Source: Bacillota bacterium
GTDB lineage: Bacteria > Bacillota > Clostridia > Lachnospirales > Lachnospiraceae
DNA: 64,000 bases
NCBI GenBank assembly: GCA_023435895.1
Contig: JAEZLH010000006.1
Span: 77,480-141,479, forward strand
Reading direction: 5' to 3'
The notes beneath the pieces were generated by a model. That model searched no databases and had not been told where the DNA came from. It saw only the letters and a program-made list of their open reading frames with translations. Below, piece after piece: positions 35,430-44,848 of the stretch. Numbering within the stretch: position 1 is the first letter of the stretch; every line of letters begins with the position of its first letter. The position numbers were made by a program, and so were the translations under genes.

Positions 35430-37151
35430 TTAACCGGATTCGCTGTTTCTTAAACTTTCGAAGACATTATAAATATCTAATATACCATATCCCCATTGTG
35501 GATTCGGATAAGTGGTATTGTTTAAGTCCCTGCGGGCTCCCCTCGTCATAAAAACCTTGATATCTTGCGTGGTCATATTAGGATAATGCCCCTTAACCAT
35601 GCCCCATTCAAATAATAACGCCGCAACACCGCTGGCATGAGCGGTAGCGGCACTTGTACCAGAGACTTTAGTAAAACCATGGTTTTTATCTGGACAGACA
35701 ATGTTTTCTCCTGGTGCGGCAATATCGGGTTTTGTCATATTAATTCTGGTAAACCCCAGTCCTGCTTCGGTATAAAGTGAATTGTCTTCTACATTATAGG
35801 CAGTCACTGTAATTGGAATGTTAGCACAGGACAGGGAAAGCAATGTTGTATTAGGATTGGATTTAATAAAAAAAACATCCGGAGGAATAAAGTTTCTCAT
35901 AGGGAGCCATACATGAAAATTAATCGGATACAGTCCTCTGCTGTAAATATTGAATTTCCAGATGCCCTTGGCGGGATTTGTAAAACGCAATGAAATCAGC
36001 TGTTCCCCCGTCTGTGATTCCACAATTTGATAGTGTACATTGATGATGGTTCGTTCAAAAATAAAGCTGACTTCTTGTGTTTCGTTTAATCTGGCCACAA
36101 TTTTTGGAATAAACTCACCGGAAGGGGATTGTATATCAATAGTAAAAATATTTGGTGTAGTACCCCAAAGCTCCATAGTAAAGCCCTGACTATCTGAGCC
36201 CACATTCAATTCAACGGTATCATATCCGGGTGCTTCGTTGATGACTCCATAATAATGTCTTCTTCCATTCCCCTCATTCCCTGCTGGAACAAGTACTGCG
36301 GCTCCGGGATAACTTGATTCCAGGGAGATCCAGCTGCTTAGCAGGTCTTTTCCGTCTCTTGCGTATCGCGAGGTATCACAGGAGATACAAATAACAATGG
36401 GTTTGTTAACTTTATAGGAATAATTTAAAAGATATTGCAGAGCAAAAAGCAGGTCATTTTCTTGATAACAGGGCTCATTTTCCGGTATTTGAAAATATTT
36501 TCTTAGATAAGGTTTAGCTTGCTTTAATTTTACTGCAATAATTTCTGCATCGGGGGCGACTCCGTAAAATCCCTGATCTGGCACTTCGTTTCCTGCTGCG
36601 ATACCTGCCACCATAGTTCCATGGCCAATTTCATCTTTGGAGGGAACAATTTGATAGGGATTGCTACTTTGGAGGGCTTTATTAATCTCTTCCCGTGTAT
36701 ATTCTGTTCCGTAGGGAATCCCCTCCTGGATCAGTTCATTGGCAATGGACTGATCCCAGATTGCAACAATTTTTGAACTTTTGTCCGCATTTTGAAAAAT
36801 GGGATTGGTATAATCTATACCGGAATCAGCAAAACCAAGGAGAACTCCCTTACCTCTAAAATCGAAATTTGGAACACTACGCAGTCGTGTGACTCCGGAG
36901 GCTTCTAATTCTCTTTCACTGGTAAGTCCATAGAGAGCAGGGATGGTCAAATCTTTTTTTGCTAATTCAACAGGGTTCATCTCACTAACGGGAATATAAA
37001 CAACGGAAGTGAAATAGTTAATGATTCGATAAGTACCACTGCTATATGTATCCAGCACGGAAGGAATACCATAATACTCTAAAAAAAAATCGGCATAGTT
37101 ATCACCATAGATCTTTTCATTCTCTTGAGAAGTCATGTCATCACGTTTCAT
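35430..37151 (-). CDS. Csp-like subtilase (S8 peptidase) 2
   Basis: The 573-residue paralogue of the previous protein also has a complete triad: Asp109 in GFADSGIDY, His177 in IGHGTMVAG and Ser500 in VSGTSAATAH. Prodomain and jelly-roll insertion are in the same positions. It lies upstream on the same strand with a 28-base gap, so the two are probably co-transcribed from here. No strong ribosome binding site precedes either candidate ATG (37151 or 37136). The tandem, both apparently active, is unlike the CspC-type pseudoproteases that lack triad residues. Confidence 0.92.
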   Translation of the reverse strand: MKRDDMTSQENEKIYGDNYADFFLEYYGIPSVLDTYSSGTYRIINYFTSVVYIPVSEMNPVELAKKDLTIPALYGLTSERELEASGVTRLRSVPNFDFRGKGVLLGFADSGIDYTNPIFQNADKSSKIVAIWDQSIANELIQEGIPYGTEYTREEINKALQSSNPYQIVPSKDEIGHGTMVAGIAAGNEVPDQGFYGVAPDAEIIAVKLKQAKPYLRKYFQIPENEPCYQENDLLFALQYLLNYSYKVNKPIVICISCDTSRYARDGKDLLSSWISLESSYPGAAVLVPAGNEGNGRRHYYGVINEAPGYDTVELNVGSDSQGFTMELWGTTPNIFTIDIQSPSGEFIPKIVARLNETQEVSFIFERTIINVHYQIVESQTGEQLISLRFTNPAKGIWKFNIYSRGLYPINFHVWLPMRNFIPPDVFFIKSNPNTTLLSLSCANIPITVTAYNVEDNSLYTEAGLGFTRINMTKPDIAAPGENIVCPDKNHGFTKVSGTSAATAHASGVAALLFEWGMVKGHYPNMTTQDIKVFMTRGARRDLNNTTYPNPQWGYGILDIYNVFESLRNSESG

Positions 37152-37472
37152 TTTTTCGTTATTCTATTATATTATGCAGGAATGACAATCTTTCATATTC
37201 CGGAACGATTTGATGAATTTTTAAATTACCTGCAAACATATTGCTTAATGATTTCATATAGAGGAGATTATAAAAGAGAGGAACGCTCCTTGTAATAAGT
37301 TTTTGATAATAGTAAAATGAGAATTAATCATTTATGAAGCTGAAGTTGAGAAGCGAATTAATTTATATTATTTAAAAGTTGTTGAGATTAACAAAGGGTA
37401 AGGTACTAATTCGGTTTATGAAATAATGTTTATTATATATTCTTCATATAGAATAATACGATGGGAGATGAA
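37152..37472. other. Intergenic region, no gene seen
   Basis: About 320 AT-rich bases between the subtilase pair and the hybrid kinase, transcribed away from each other. It must hold both promoters; I see no repeat, operator or small gene worth naming. Confidence 0.4.
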
Positions 37473-39794
37473 ATGATGCATAAAAGTGATTTGGAGTGGT
37501 TTGACAATATCTTTCATAATATGCTTGATAATGTTTTGATTATAAGTGAGTCAGGTGAAATATTATATGGAAATTCTAAGGCTCTTGAATTTTATGGATA
37601 CACATACGATGAATTAATAGGACGTAATATTTTTGATATAAGATGTAAGGATGAAAATATTGTGATAAGAGAGCAACTTGAAAAAGCACTTTGTGAAGGA
37701 ATTGAGTTTGATGCATATCACCGCAAAAAAGATGGGAGTGAGGTGCCGGTAAAAGTTCGTTCTGTAACAACGGCTCAGAGCGTAGGGAAGTATGTAATCA
37801 GTATCATACATGATATGTCACACATTTCTCTAATTGACGCAAAAGCCAGATCGTTTGATGTATCCCTCGATATTACGGAGGAAGCAATTATTGCAATGGA
37901 TTGTAACTTTAATATCACAATTTGGAATAATGCGGCAATTGCATGGCTGGGGTATCAAAAAGAAGACATCCTTGGTAAAAATATTGATTTCTTGATTCCT
38001 AAGGAATATCAACATGAAATGAATTTTATAAAAGAGATGCTGCGCATGGGACAAGTCATAGTGCGATTTGAAACAGCCAGGACGCATAAGGATGGTCATA
38101 TTGTTAAATTAGCAGTTTCCTATTCGCCGATCAGAGATCAAGAAAACAAGATCATTGGATATATCAGTACATATAGCTATATATCAGAAATGATGAGGAT
38201 TAAAAGAGAGTTGTTGGAATATCAAGAACTTGCAGCGGTAGCACTGGAGGGAGGACAATTTTGCATATGGGATTTTAATATGCAGAGCAATCATATTATC
38301 ACTTATAATGATTTTGGTTCATGGTTGGGTTATGAAGTAGGAAGTATTGATAAAAACTATCAGGCATGGATTAATTTAATTCATCAAGATGATGTGGAAC
38401 GGGTTTTGGAGGACTATCACATTGGTATATCAAAGGAAGATAAATTTGTGACAGAATATAGAATTCTTACGAAATCTGGCACTTATCGCTGGGTTCGCTC
38501 GAAGGGAGGTATTTATAGCTATGATTCAAATCGAAATCCATTAAGAATTATTGGCACCCATGAGGATGTTTCAGACAGAAAACTAATTGAAGAGAGTTTG
38601 ATAGAGAGTAATATGAAGATGGCGTTGTTAGCAGAAGAAGCACAAAAGGCAACCAATGCAAAAAGTATGTTTCTAGCTAATATGAGTCATGAAATCAGAA
38701 CTCCGCTCAATGGAATAATTGCCGCTGTGCGATTTTTGAAATTAAGAACGCGCATTGATGAAGATTACGAACGATTGGTGAATATGTTGGAAACTTCAGC
38801 ACAAACCTTAATGGGGATTGTATCAGACATTTTAGATATTTCAAAGATTGAACAAAATAAGGTGGAAATTGTAAAGACAAAATTTTCACTAAAACTTATG
38901 ATGCAGGAGTGTTTTCATGATTTGAGTTTAATTGCCAATGATAAAGGGATTGAAGTTGGTTATTATGTAGATCCCCAAATACCCGAGCAAGTTATAGCAG
39001 ATGCACAAAAGATTAAACAGATTATCACTAACCTTATTTCAAATGCGGTAAAATTTACGAAGGAAGGCAGAATAGTATTAAAGGCTTTGTTGCTGGGTAA
39101 GGAGGGAGAAGATAGCGATATTGAGATAGAGGTATGTGATACCGGGATAGGGATAGAATCGAGTCATCAGGAGCAGATTTTTGAAGTGTTTTCTCAGTTG
39201 GATGGAACTGTTGACAAAAAATACAGCGGAACAGGTTTGGGTCTTGCCATAGTAAAGCGGTTTTCGGAAGCAATGAAGGGTACAATTAAAGTGAAAAGTC
39301 AACCCGGTGTTGGCAGCAGTTTTTATTTTAGGATGATATATGAGGGTGTTAATCAGACCAATCATATAATGCATCCAGAACATAAGATAAGAGAGAATAA
39401 GGAAGATGTATGTGTGGTTGAAGAAAAGGGTAAGGGGAAGACGATCCTCAGTGTGGATGACAGTATGATTAACCAAAACGTCATCGAATTTCTTGCAGCA
39501 AGTATGGGATATCGATTGCTATCAGCCTATAATGCATCAGAGGCAGAGAAAATACTAAAAGAGAATAAGGTTGATTTGATATTAATGGATATTCAGTTAC
39601 CCGATATAAACGGTTATAGACTTACACAAAAAATTCGTGAGCAAAAAAAATATAGCAAAATACCAATCATTGCTATGACGGCATATGCACAACAGCAAGA
39701 TCAAAAAAAGTGTATAGATGCAGGGATGCAAAATTATGTAACGAAGCCCATTGATGTAGATGATTTGATTTTAAAAATAGGTAAGTATATTTAA
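37473..39794 (+). CDS. Hybrid sensor histidine kinase with three PAS domains and receiver
   Basis: The protein (about 773 residues) has three PAS domains (about residues 10-120, 130-250 and 255-375), a HisKA domain with SHEIRTPLNG carrying the phospho-His (406 from this start), an HATPase with NLISNAVKF, CDTGIGI and GTGLGLAI boxes, and a C-terminal receiver with the phospho-Asp in LILMDIQLPDINGY and acid pair in SVDDS. No membrane segment is evident, so it senses a cytoplasmic signal. GGGAG lies five or eight bases before two adjacent ATGs (37473, 37476). No cognate response regulator is adjacent. Confidence 0.95.
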   Translation: MMHKSDLEWFDNIFHNMLDNVLIISESGEILYGNSKALEFYGYTYDELIGRNIFDIRCKDENIVIREQLEKALCEGIEFDAYHRKKDGSEVPVKVRSVTTAQSVGKYVISIIHDMSHISLIDAKARSFDVSLDITEEAIIAMDCNFNITIWNNAAIAWLGYQKEDILGKNIDFLIPKEYQHEMNFIKEMLRMGQVIVRFETARTHKDGHIVKLAVSYSPIRDQENKIIGYISTYSYISEMMRIKRELLEYQELAAVALEGGQFCIWDFNMQSNHIITYNDFGSWLGYEVGSIDKNYQAWINLIHQDDVERVLEDYHIGISKEDKFVTEYRILTKSGTYRWVRSKGGIYSYDSNRNPLRIIGTHEDVSDRKLIEESLIESNMKMALLAEEAQKATNAKSMFLANMSHEIRTPLNGIIAAVRFLKLRTRIDEDYERLVNMLETSAQTLMGIVSDILDISKIEQNKVEIVKTKFSLKLMMQECFHDLSLIANDKGIEVGYYVDPQIPEQVIADAQKIKQIITNLISNAVKFTKEGRIVLKALLLGKEGEDSDIEIEVCDTGIGIESSHQEQIFEVFSQLDGTVDKKYSGTGLGLAIVKRFSEAMKGTIKVKSQPGVGSSFYFRMIYEGVNQTNHIMHPEHKIRENKEDVCVVEEKGKGKTILSVDDSMINQNVIEFLAASMGYRLLSAYNASEAEKILKENKVDLILMDIQLPDINGYRLTQKIREQKKYSKIPIIAMTAYAQQQDQKKCIDAGMQNYVTKPIDVDDLILKIGKYI

Positions 39795-39839
39795 ATTTTA
39801 AGAAGGTTTTAACCATATGTAAATTTGAACAACATGAAG

Positions 39840-39880
39840 GCGATTTGTCAGAACTATTATATAGGCAAGTCGCTTTTTTT
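39840..39880 (+). terminator. Rho-independent terminator after hybrid kinase
   Basis: GCGATTTG at 39840-39847 pairs with CAAGTCGC at 39866-39873 (one G-U), followed by TTTTTTT. Confidence 0.8.
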
Positions 39881-39983
39881 GTGGGATTATCTTTAGTGTC
39901 TTTCATAAGAAGTTCATTGATAGAATAGAACGAGGAGTGCTCAATTTGTTGGTTTCATGTTTGTTTCATAAATAAACAACTAG

Positions 39984-40012
39984 TTGAAAATACGAATAAA
40001 AAATTGTATAAT
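39984..40012 (+). promoter_or_regulatory. Promoter of TetR-PocR unit
   Basis: TTGAAA at 39984-39989, 17-base spacer, perfect TATAAT at 40007-40012. The operator at 40016 overlaps the predicted transcription start. Confidence 0.75.
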
Positions 40013-40015
40013 TGT

Positions 40016-40033
40016 ACCTAACAAACGTTAGGT
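40016..40033. promoter_or_regulatory. TetR-type operator palindrome
   Basis: ACCTAAC AAAC GTTAGGT is a perfect 7-4-7 inverted repeat centred a few bases after the -10 box, just where a bound repressor would block RNA polymerase. It precedes the TetR gene, so autorepression is the simplest reading. Confidence 0.75.
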
Positions 40034-40088
40034 GAATACAAATCATTTATTACTTTACAATATTGATAAATAAAAAGGAAGTGATAAT

Positions 40089-40697
40089 TTGGAGAATGAA
40101 AAATTGGAATCAACCTTGGAGAGAATAGATCGTATCGCATTCGTTCATTTGTTGGAAAAGGGATACGAAGGAACCAATATGAGAACAATAAGTGGGGAGA
40201 TAGGTATCAAAGCATCGTCGTTATATTTTTATTACAAATCAAAAAAAGATATGTTCCTAGCTATTTACGATCAGATATTAAAGGATTTATTATCCTCCCT
40301 AAATAATATAATAGAATCAAACCATGAACTTGCACCGATTGAACAACTTTTTTTCGTTTTTCAAAATGGAATTAATTCTTGTTTAAGTAATTATGCGGCT
40401 CACAAGTTTATACTTAGGTATCAGGTTTTTGCACCGGATGAAATAGCACTTGAAGCCAGAGAAATATACAAAGCATATCATGCAAAAGAATTAGAAGTGA
40501 TGACTCCTATTTTAGAAAGAAGCTTCGCTCAGAATGGAACTAACAGTGGTAGTGATATGGGACTATTGCATAATAAATTTAGACAATTACAAAGCAACAT
40601 GATTTACGAGATGATATTGACCGGAATTGCAATGAAGGAAGATGATATTTTACAGGAATGGAACAATTTTATGGCATATTGTTTTAAAGAAAAGTAA
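40089..40697 (+). CDS. TetR-family regulator
   Basis: The 202-residue protein has a TetR helix-turn-helix (about residues 12-58; TNMRTISGEIGIKASSLYFY) and a helical C-terminal ligand domain. It starts with TTG at 40089, after AAGGAAG; no better start exists. A perfect palindromic operator overlapping a strong promoter lies upstream, indicating autoregulation. The PocR-sensor gene follows by 46 bases. Confidence 0.9.
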   Translation: MENEKLESTLERIDRIAFVHLLEKGYEGTNMRTISGEIGIKASSLYFYYKSKKDMFLAIYDQILKDLLSSLNNIIESNHELAPIEQLFFVFQNGINSCLSNYAAHKFILRYQVFAPDEIALEAREIYKAYHAKELEVMTPILERSFAQNGTNSGSDMGLLHNKFRQLQSNMIYEMILTGIAMKEDDILQEWNNFMAYCFKEK

Positions 40698-40743
40698 TAC
40701 AAGGTTGATAAACATCAGGAAATACAGAAAGTGAGAACAATAG

Positions 40744-41229
40744 ATGGAACATTCTTTAATGTCAAGGGAAAGGTTAAAACAAGTTCTGGACTTGGAATTG
40801 TTTGAAGATTATTTAAATAAACTGAATGAAGAGACGCATATAGCATTAACACTGCTAGATAAGGATAATGAAGTGATTTTTGCATCTCCTAGGATTGAAC
40901 TGTGTAATAATTTTATGCAGAGAGATCAGCGAATGGAATTAATATGTATGGAAACATGTTCAGGCGTTGGAAGATACGGTTCTGACTTATTGTTTTGTCC
41001 GAATGGGTTAATGATGTATCGTTTTCCAATAAGAATTAAAAATGAAATTACTGCATACCTGATTGTCAGTCAATTTCTAACGGAGCAACCGGAACTAGAA
41101 TGCTTTCGTAACATGCTGTTCAAGAATGGCTTAGAAAAAGGAGCGATTTCGAATATGCTGAAGGATGTCCCGATTATTAAGGTGGATAAAATAGAAGAAA
41201 TAATAGCGTTTATAGATAGATTTTCGTAA
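40744..41229 (+). CDS. Stand-alone PocR sensory-domain protein
   Basis: The 161-residue protein is a single PocR-type ligand-binding domain, with the conserved Cys/Pro stretch (ICMETCSGVGRYGSDLLFCP) and YRFPIRI strand. Such domains sense small carbon compounds and are usually fused to AraC or kinase outputs; here no output domain is attached. It lies behind the TetR gene and may pass a signal to a partner such as the upstream hybrid kinase. A second in-frame ATG at 40756 is possible; no strong ribosome site supports either. Confidence 0.72.
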   Translation: MEHSLMSRERLKQVLDLELFEDYLNKLNEETHIALTLLDKDNEVIFASPRIELCNNFMQRDQRMELICMETCSGVGRYGSDLLFCPNGLMMYRFPIRIKNEITAYLIVSQFLTEQPELECFRNMLFKNGLEKGAISNMLKDVPIIKVDKIEEIIAFIDRFS

Positions 41230-41298
41230 TAAAGGGTAGGATCTTTGGAAGTTAAATGACAACGTATGCAAACACTCCTCTTTGGAAATTAATTAACT

Positions 41299-41410
41299 GA
41301 ATTCATTATACCAAGTTCTAAATATTAGAATTGAACAGTAACGATTGGAAGATAGACATCTTAAGAATCAACATAACTTTCTTTTCTTTTTGTTGGTGTT
41401 ATGGTAAAAT
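41299..41410. repeat. Left copy of 112-bp direct repeat flanking the IS
   Basis: The 112 bases from GAATTCATTATACC to TTATGGTAAAAT are identical to 43370-43481. They abut the IS end on its left side. The first 44 bases contain the half-copy of the REP-like element (CATTAT...GAACAGTAAC, 41303-41342). This is best explained as a target-site duplication. Confidence 0.9.
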
Positions 41411-41436
41411 CCCGTCTTTGACAGTTGCAAGTGTAA

Positions 41437-41478
41437 AAAAGTCCGGAAAGCCCAATAAATAGGGCGTTCCAGACTTTT
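41437..41478. terminator. Bidirectional terminator at IS end
   Basis: AAAAGTCcGGAA-GCCC and GGGC-TTCCaGACTTTT arms form a strong hairpin with T runs on both sides, ending the transposase transcript and shielding the element from outside transcription. Confidence 0.75.
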
Positions 41479-41507
41479 CTTTTTCTTGAAAAAGTGAGTA
41501 CTTTTTT

Positions 41508-43235
41508 CTATTTCTGTGTGTCTTTAAAAATTTTTTTCATTTGTTTGGTAGTTACTATCTGGTAATCTGTTCTGAATCCAAATGCTTCATGAATTGCATC
41601 TGTGAAATCTGTCCTGGTGTAGGTCGGAATGTATCCTTCTCCTGGGATAGAATAGAAATTCATGTCTCGTAGCTGGCTAATGATTTCTGAACTTGTGAAA
41701 TTCTCTTTTAGGCGCTTTTCCAAGTATCTATATATGGTTAACGATAGGAAACAAGTTGTGAAATGCGCTTTAATCCTATCATCACGACTTAAGTAGACCG
41801 GTCTTGCTTTAAAATCAGTCTTAAGTAAACGAAAACATTCTTCGATTTCCCATCGTTTATGATTTATCTTGGTAATAGCAGGAGCATCATCTTCTAGGTT
41901 GGTACAGACTGCATAAAATCCATCGAAAGCTTCTTCGTTTGTAATTACTTCATTATCTATGCTATATAATTCTTTCTCAGCTATTTCACCATCATTTGTT
42001 AAAGTGGTTTTGGCAATAAAGCGTTTATAGTCGTTCGAACGGTGTTTTTTCAGGTTGGAGGGGCTTTTCTCTAGAAGTTTTGTAGCACGTTCGATCTGTC
42101 TGTTGCGGATACATCGTTGATATTCCTTGTATTTTAGAGAAAAAGTAACGATTAACTTCTGTTCCAGACCGTCTTCTTTTATCCAACGTTCTTTGTAGAA
42201 GGTGCAGTTTCTATACTTCTCCTTTACCTCATCGGATTCCTCGATACCACTGATATCAAATGTTCCAGGCGTTCCTTCCAGATGCCATCCACCATTTGAC
42301 AGTGCCCATTCCTTTAGATGCTTTTTCAGCTTTTTGACAGACTGTGTAGTTATAAATGCGCGCTCCCCTAGGTTGTTGAATTTACGGTTATCGGTGGAAG
42401 AAAGTCCAGCATCGGTACATACGACAAACTTAGCAAGAGAGAAGTCTTCCATAATTCTTTTCTCAAGGGGTTGTAGAGTCTGTTGCTCATTCGTACTCCC
42501 GCTATGGATGCTGAAAGCAAGGGGGATACCATCGCCATCCATGAATAACCCCATTTCCACAATGGGATTAGGTCGATGCTCTTTGGATGGTCCATACTGC
42601 TTAATCCCGTCTTCTTGCTCCATCTCGAAGAAGTAGTTAGTACAATCATAGTAAAGGATCTTGTCGTTGCGCTTGGATACAGCAAGACTGTTTTTATAAA
42701 GCTCAGATTGAATAAAGTCAGATTCTTTGGAAATGACTTCTAAGGCACGGTAAATGTGTTGAAGTTCAAAATCGGGCTGTTCCAGAAGCGTTCTAGAAAG
42801 CTGGAAAGTATTAAGTTTAGAAGAAGGGAAAAGAATTCTTCCATAAATCAATCTTGAAACAATGGAATCTAGGTTGTAAGTAAATTTATAGTTTGCAGAA
42901 ATATCTTTGCATATCTGGTTGAGTTTTAGTTGATGATAAATCTGTTGAAGAAAGAGATAGCCTACATTAAATGATTGCTGTTCGTTTTTACAAATAAGTT
43001 CTGACTGCTTTCGTTTAATGATTACCTGTCGGCTTTCTTCCAGCTCCTTTTTATTGAGCTGGTCTATGTAAGCATTAGCCCACTCGTAAGGATCCTGTCC
43101 ATTAAGCTTTTCTCGAAGTTCAGCTTCTGTACCAAGTTTTTCAACAATTTTTGTAGAATGTACTTTATTAATATAAGTTGATTTAATCACATAAAGGGAA
43201 GCAGAATTTTTGGACTTTGATACTTTTAATCGCAT
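41508..43235 (-). CDS. IS1634-family DDE transposase
   Basis: The 575-residue transposase matches IS1634-type proteins (IS4 superfamily) in length and in its basic start MRLKVSKSKNSASLYVIKST. The catalytic acidic residues lie in YYDCTNYFFE, VCTDAGLSS and the C-terminal E-x-x-x-R-x-x-K motif EECFRLLKTDF. The frame is complete with no stop or frameshift. AGGAGGT lies upstream of the start on the minus strand. It is the only gene in the element. Confidence 0.95.
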   Translation of the reverse strand: MRLKVSKSKNSASLYVIKSTYINKVHSTKIVEKLGTEAELREKLNGQDPYEWANAYIDQLNKKELEESRQVIIKRKQSELICKNEQQSFNVGYLFLQQIYHQLKLNQICKDISANYKFTYNLDSIVSRLIYGRILFPSSKLNTFQLSRTLLEQPDFELQHIYRALEVISKESDFIQSELYKNSLAVSKRNDKILYYDCTNYFFEMEQEDGIKQYGPSKEHRPNPIVEMGLFMDGDGIPLAFSIHSGSTNEQQTLQPLEKRIMEDFSLAKFVVCTDAGLSSTDNRKFNNLGERAFITTQSVKKLKKHLKEWALSNGGWHLEGTPGTFDISGIEESDEVKEKYRNCTFYKERWIKEDGLEQKLIVTFSLKYKEYQRCIRNRQIERATKLLEKSPSNLKKHRSNDYKRFIAKTTLTNDGEIAEKELYSIDNEVITNEEAFDGFYAVCTNLEDDAPAITKINHKRWEIEECFRLLKTDFKARPVYLSRDDRIKAHFTTCFLSLTIYRYLEKRLKENFTSSEIISQLRDMNFYSIPGEGYIPTYTRTDFTDAIHEAFGFRTDYQIVTTKQMKKIFKDTQK

Positions 43236-43369
43236 ACAACACCTCCTATACCCTTATATTATAACACATGGCTCAAAAGTACTCAATATCAAAATGTATA
43301 ATTTGGCAAAAAAATAAGCCTAATTCAAGGCTTCAAGCGATTTTTTTTGTATGCAAGTGTCAAAGACCC

Positions 43370-43481
43370 GAATTCATTATACCAAGTTCTAAATATTAGA
43401 ATTGAACAGTAACGATTGGAAGATAGACATCTTAAGAATCAACATAACTTTCTTTTCTTTTTGTTGGTGTTATGGTAAAAT
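43370..43481. repeat. Right copy of 112-bp direct repeat flanking the IS
   Basis: Identical over 112 bases to 41299-41410. It restores the natural upstream region of the EAL-HDOD gene, so the insertion leaves that gene with 112 bases of its original upstream DNA in addition to the unique part. Confidence 0.9.
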
Positions 43482-43632
43482 ATAGTATGTGTAATTTATG
43501 TCAAAATAACGTGAAAAATGACAAACATGTTGATAAGTACCATAATAAAGAAGAGTGATTTACCATTGGATTGTAATAAAGTTCATGACAAATCAGCAAT
43601 CTGAATGTAACAAACAAAAAGGAAGTATGAGT

Positions 43633-44841
43633 ATGTATATAGCAAGACAGCCGATTTTTAATAGGCTAATGAAAATTTATGGCTATGAGCTACTATTTCG
43701 TGCGGAGTCTGGGGCCAGTTCATTCGGCAATACTCCCTCCAGTGTTGCAACTGCTGCTGTTTTAGGTGGTTTATTTGAACAAGGAATTGACCGAATCGTT
43801 GGAAAGTCCAAGGCGTTCATAAACTTTGACTATGAATTCATATTGTCAGAGAATATTGAGCTAATCGATCCAAAGACACTTGTTATTGAGGTTCTTGAGA
43901 GTGTAGCAGTGGATGAGAAGTTAATTGATAGGATTAAGGATTTAAAGAAGAAAGGTTATAAAATAGCACTGGATGATTTTGAGGAAAGCTTGAGTACTTA
44001 TCCAATTGTTCCAATCGCTGATATTATAAAATATGATATTATCATTACGCCCCTTGATACCATAGAAAGAGAAGTGGAACAAGCGCTTTTACAGGGGAAA
44101 ACGATTTTAGCTGAAAAAATTGAGAATATACAGGAGTTTCAAAAAGCGAAAGAAATGGGATTTCAATTATTCCAAGGATATTTTTTTAGCAAACCCAAGA
44201 TCGTTGAAGGGTCAAAAATCAAGAAGTCAGCAAAAATACAATATTCTATGATACTTAACGAGCTTAAAAAGGACGAACCCTCCTATAATGCAATCACAGA
44301 AATTATTGAATCGGATGTGAATCTTGCTTACCGGGCAATGAAGGTGATGAGCAATAGAAGAAGGGATGATTCCTTTCGATCCATAAAGGATGCGTTAGTT
44401 CGTATGGGGTTTAGAGAGCTGGAGAGATGGATCAATGTCTTAATGCTTCAAGAACTTTCCGCAGATAAACCGACAGAAATTATGAAGCTTTCGTTGGTTC
44501 GTTCAAAGTTTGGAGAATATATAGCAAGCAATTGTATTTATAGCAATCGTAAGGAAGAAGTATCCATGATGTGTCTGTTTAGTATGCTGGACGCTATAAT
44601 GGATGCGCCGATGACGGTTGCATTAGATGGAATGATGATTTCAGACGATGTATTTAATGCACTTGTTTATCATCAAGGTTCTTTGAAGCCTATATGTGAC
44701 ATATTAACAGCATATGAGGCTGGAGATTGGGAGACAGTTAATGTATTGTCTGACTATATTCATTTAAATCCGAAGCTCCTATCTCCCGGATATATAGAAG
44801 CCATACATTGGGTAACAAAGTTTTTTGAAAGCATAGAATAA
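43633..44841 (+). CDS. EAL-HDOD signalling protein (YuxH-like)
   Basis: The 402-residue protein fuses an EAL-like domain (MYIARQPIF, YGYELLFRA, VIEVLES, IALDDFEES, IKYDI, AEKIE, FQGYFFSKP) to an HDOD domain (from about residue 195). The signature EAL is replaced by ELL, but several metal-binding acids and the DDF pair remain; such YuxH proteins usually bind or signal through c-di-GMP rather than degrade it efficiently. The ATG at 43633 has AAAGGAAG seven bases before it; the in-frame ATGs at 43627 and 43588 lack a site. The IS inserted just upstream. Confidence 0.88.
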   Translation: MYIARQPIFNRLMKIYGYELLFRAESGASSFGNTPSSVATAAVLGGLFEQGIDRIVGKSKAFINFDYEFILSENIELIDPKTLVIEVLESVAVDEKLIDRIKDLKKKGYKIALDDFEESLSTYPIVPIADIIKYDIIITPLDTIEREVEQALLQGKTILAEKIENIQEFQKAKEMGFQLFQGYFFSKPKIVEGSKIKKSAKIQYSMILNELKKDEPSYNAITEIIESDVNLAYRAMKVMSNRRRDDSFRSIKDALVRMGFRELERWINVLMLQELSADKPTEIMKLSLVRSKFGEYIASNCIYSNRKEEVSMMCLFSMLDAIMDAPMTVALDGMMISDDVFNALVYHQGSLKPICDILTAYEAGDWETVNVLSDYIHLNPKLLSPGYIEAIHWVTKFFESIE

Positions 44842-44848
44842 TAGAAAG

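Larger units (their letters stand above)
41411..43369 (-). mobile_element. IS1634-family insertion sequence (1,959 bp)
   Basis: The unique sequence between the two 112-bp repeats carries one transposase gene and imperfect terminal inverted repeats: GTCTTTGACAGTTGCA at 41414 and, on the other strand, GTCTTTGACACTTGCA from 43367, one mismatch in 16 with two or three outer C bases at each end. IS1634 of Mycoplasma mycoides is known to create long, variable-length target duplications, so a 112-bp duplication fits the family. The transposase frame is intact, so the element may still be active. Confidence 0.9.

Noticed and set aside
37614..37811. Minus-strand frame inside the hybrid kinase gene
   Set aside because: Antisense to the first PAS domain coding sequence with no supporting signal.
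31986..39986. Shared AACAACTAGTT motif in two intergenic regions as a common operator
   Set aside because: The match is short and AT-rich, and the two sites are unrelated in position relative to genes; chance is likely.
41299..43481. Site-specific attachment (att) duplication from an integrating element
   Set aside because: The enclosed DNA has only a DDE transposase with inverted ends and no integrase; IS1634 family behaviour explains long repeats.
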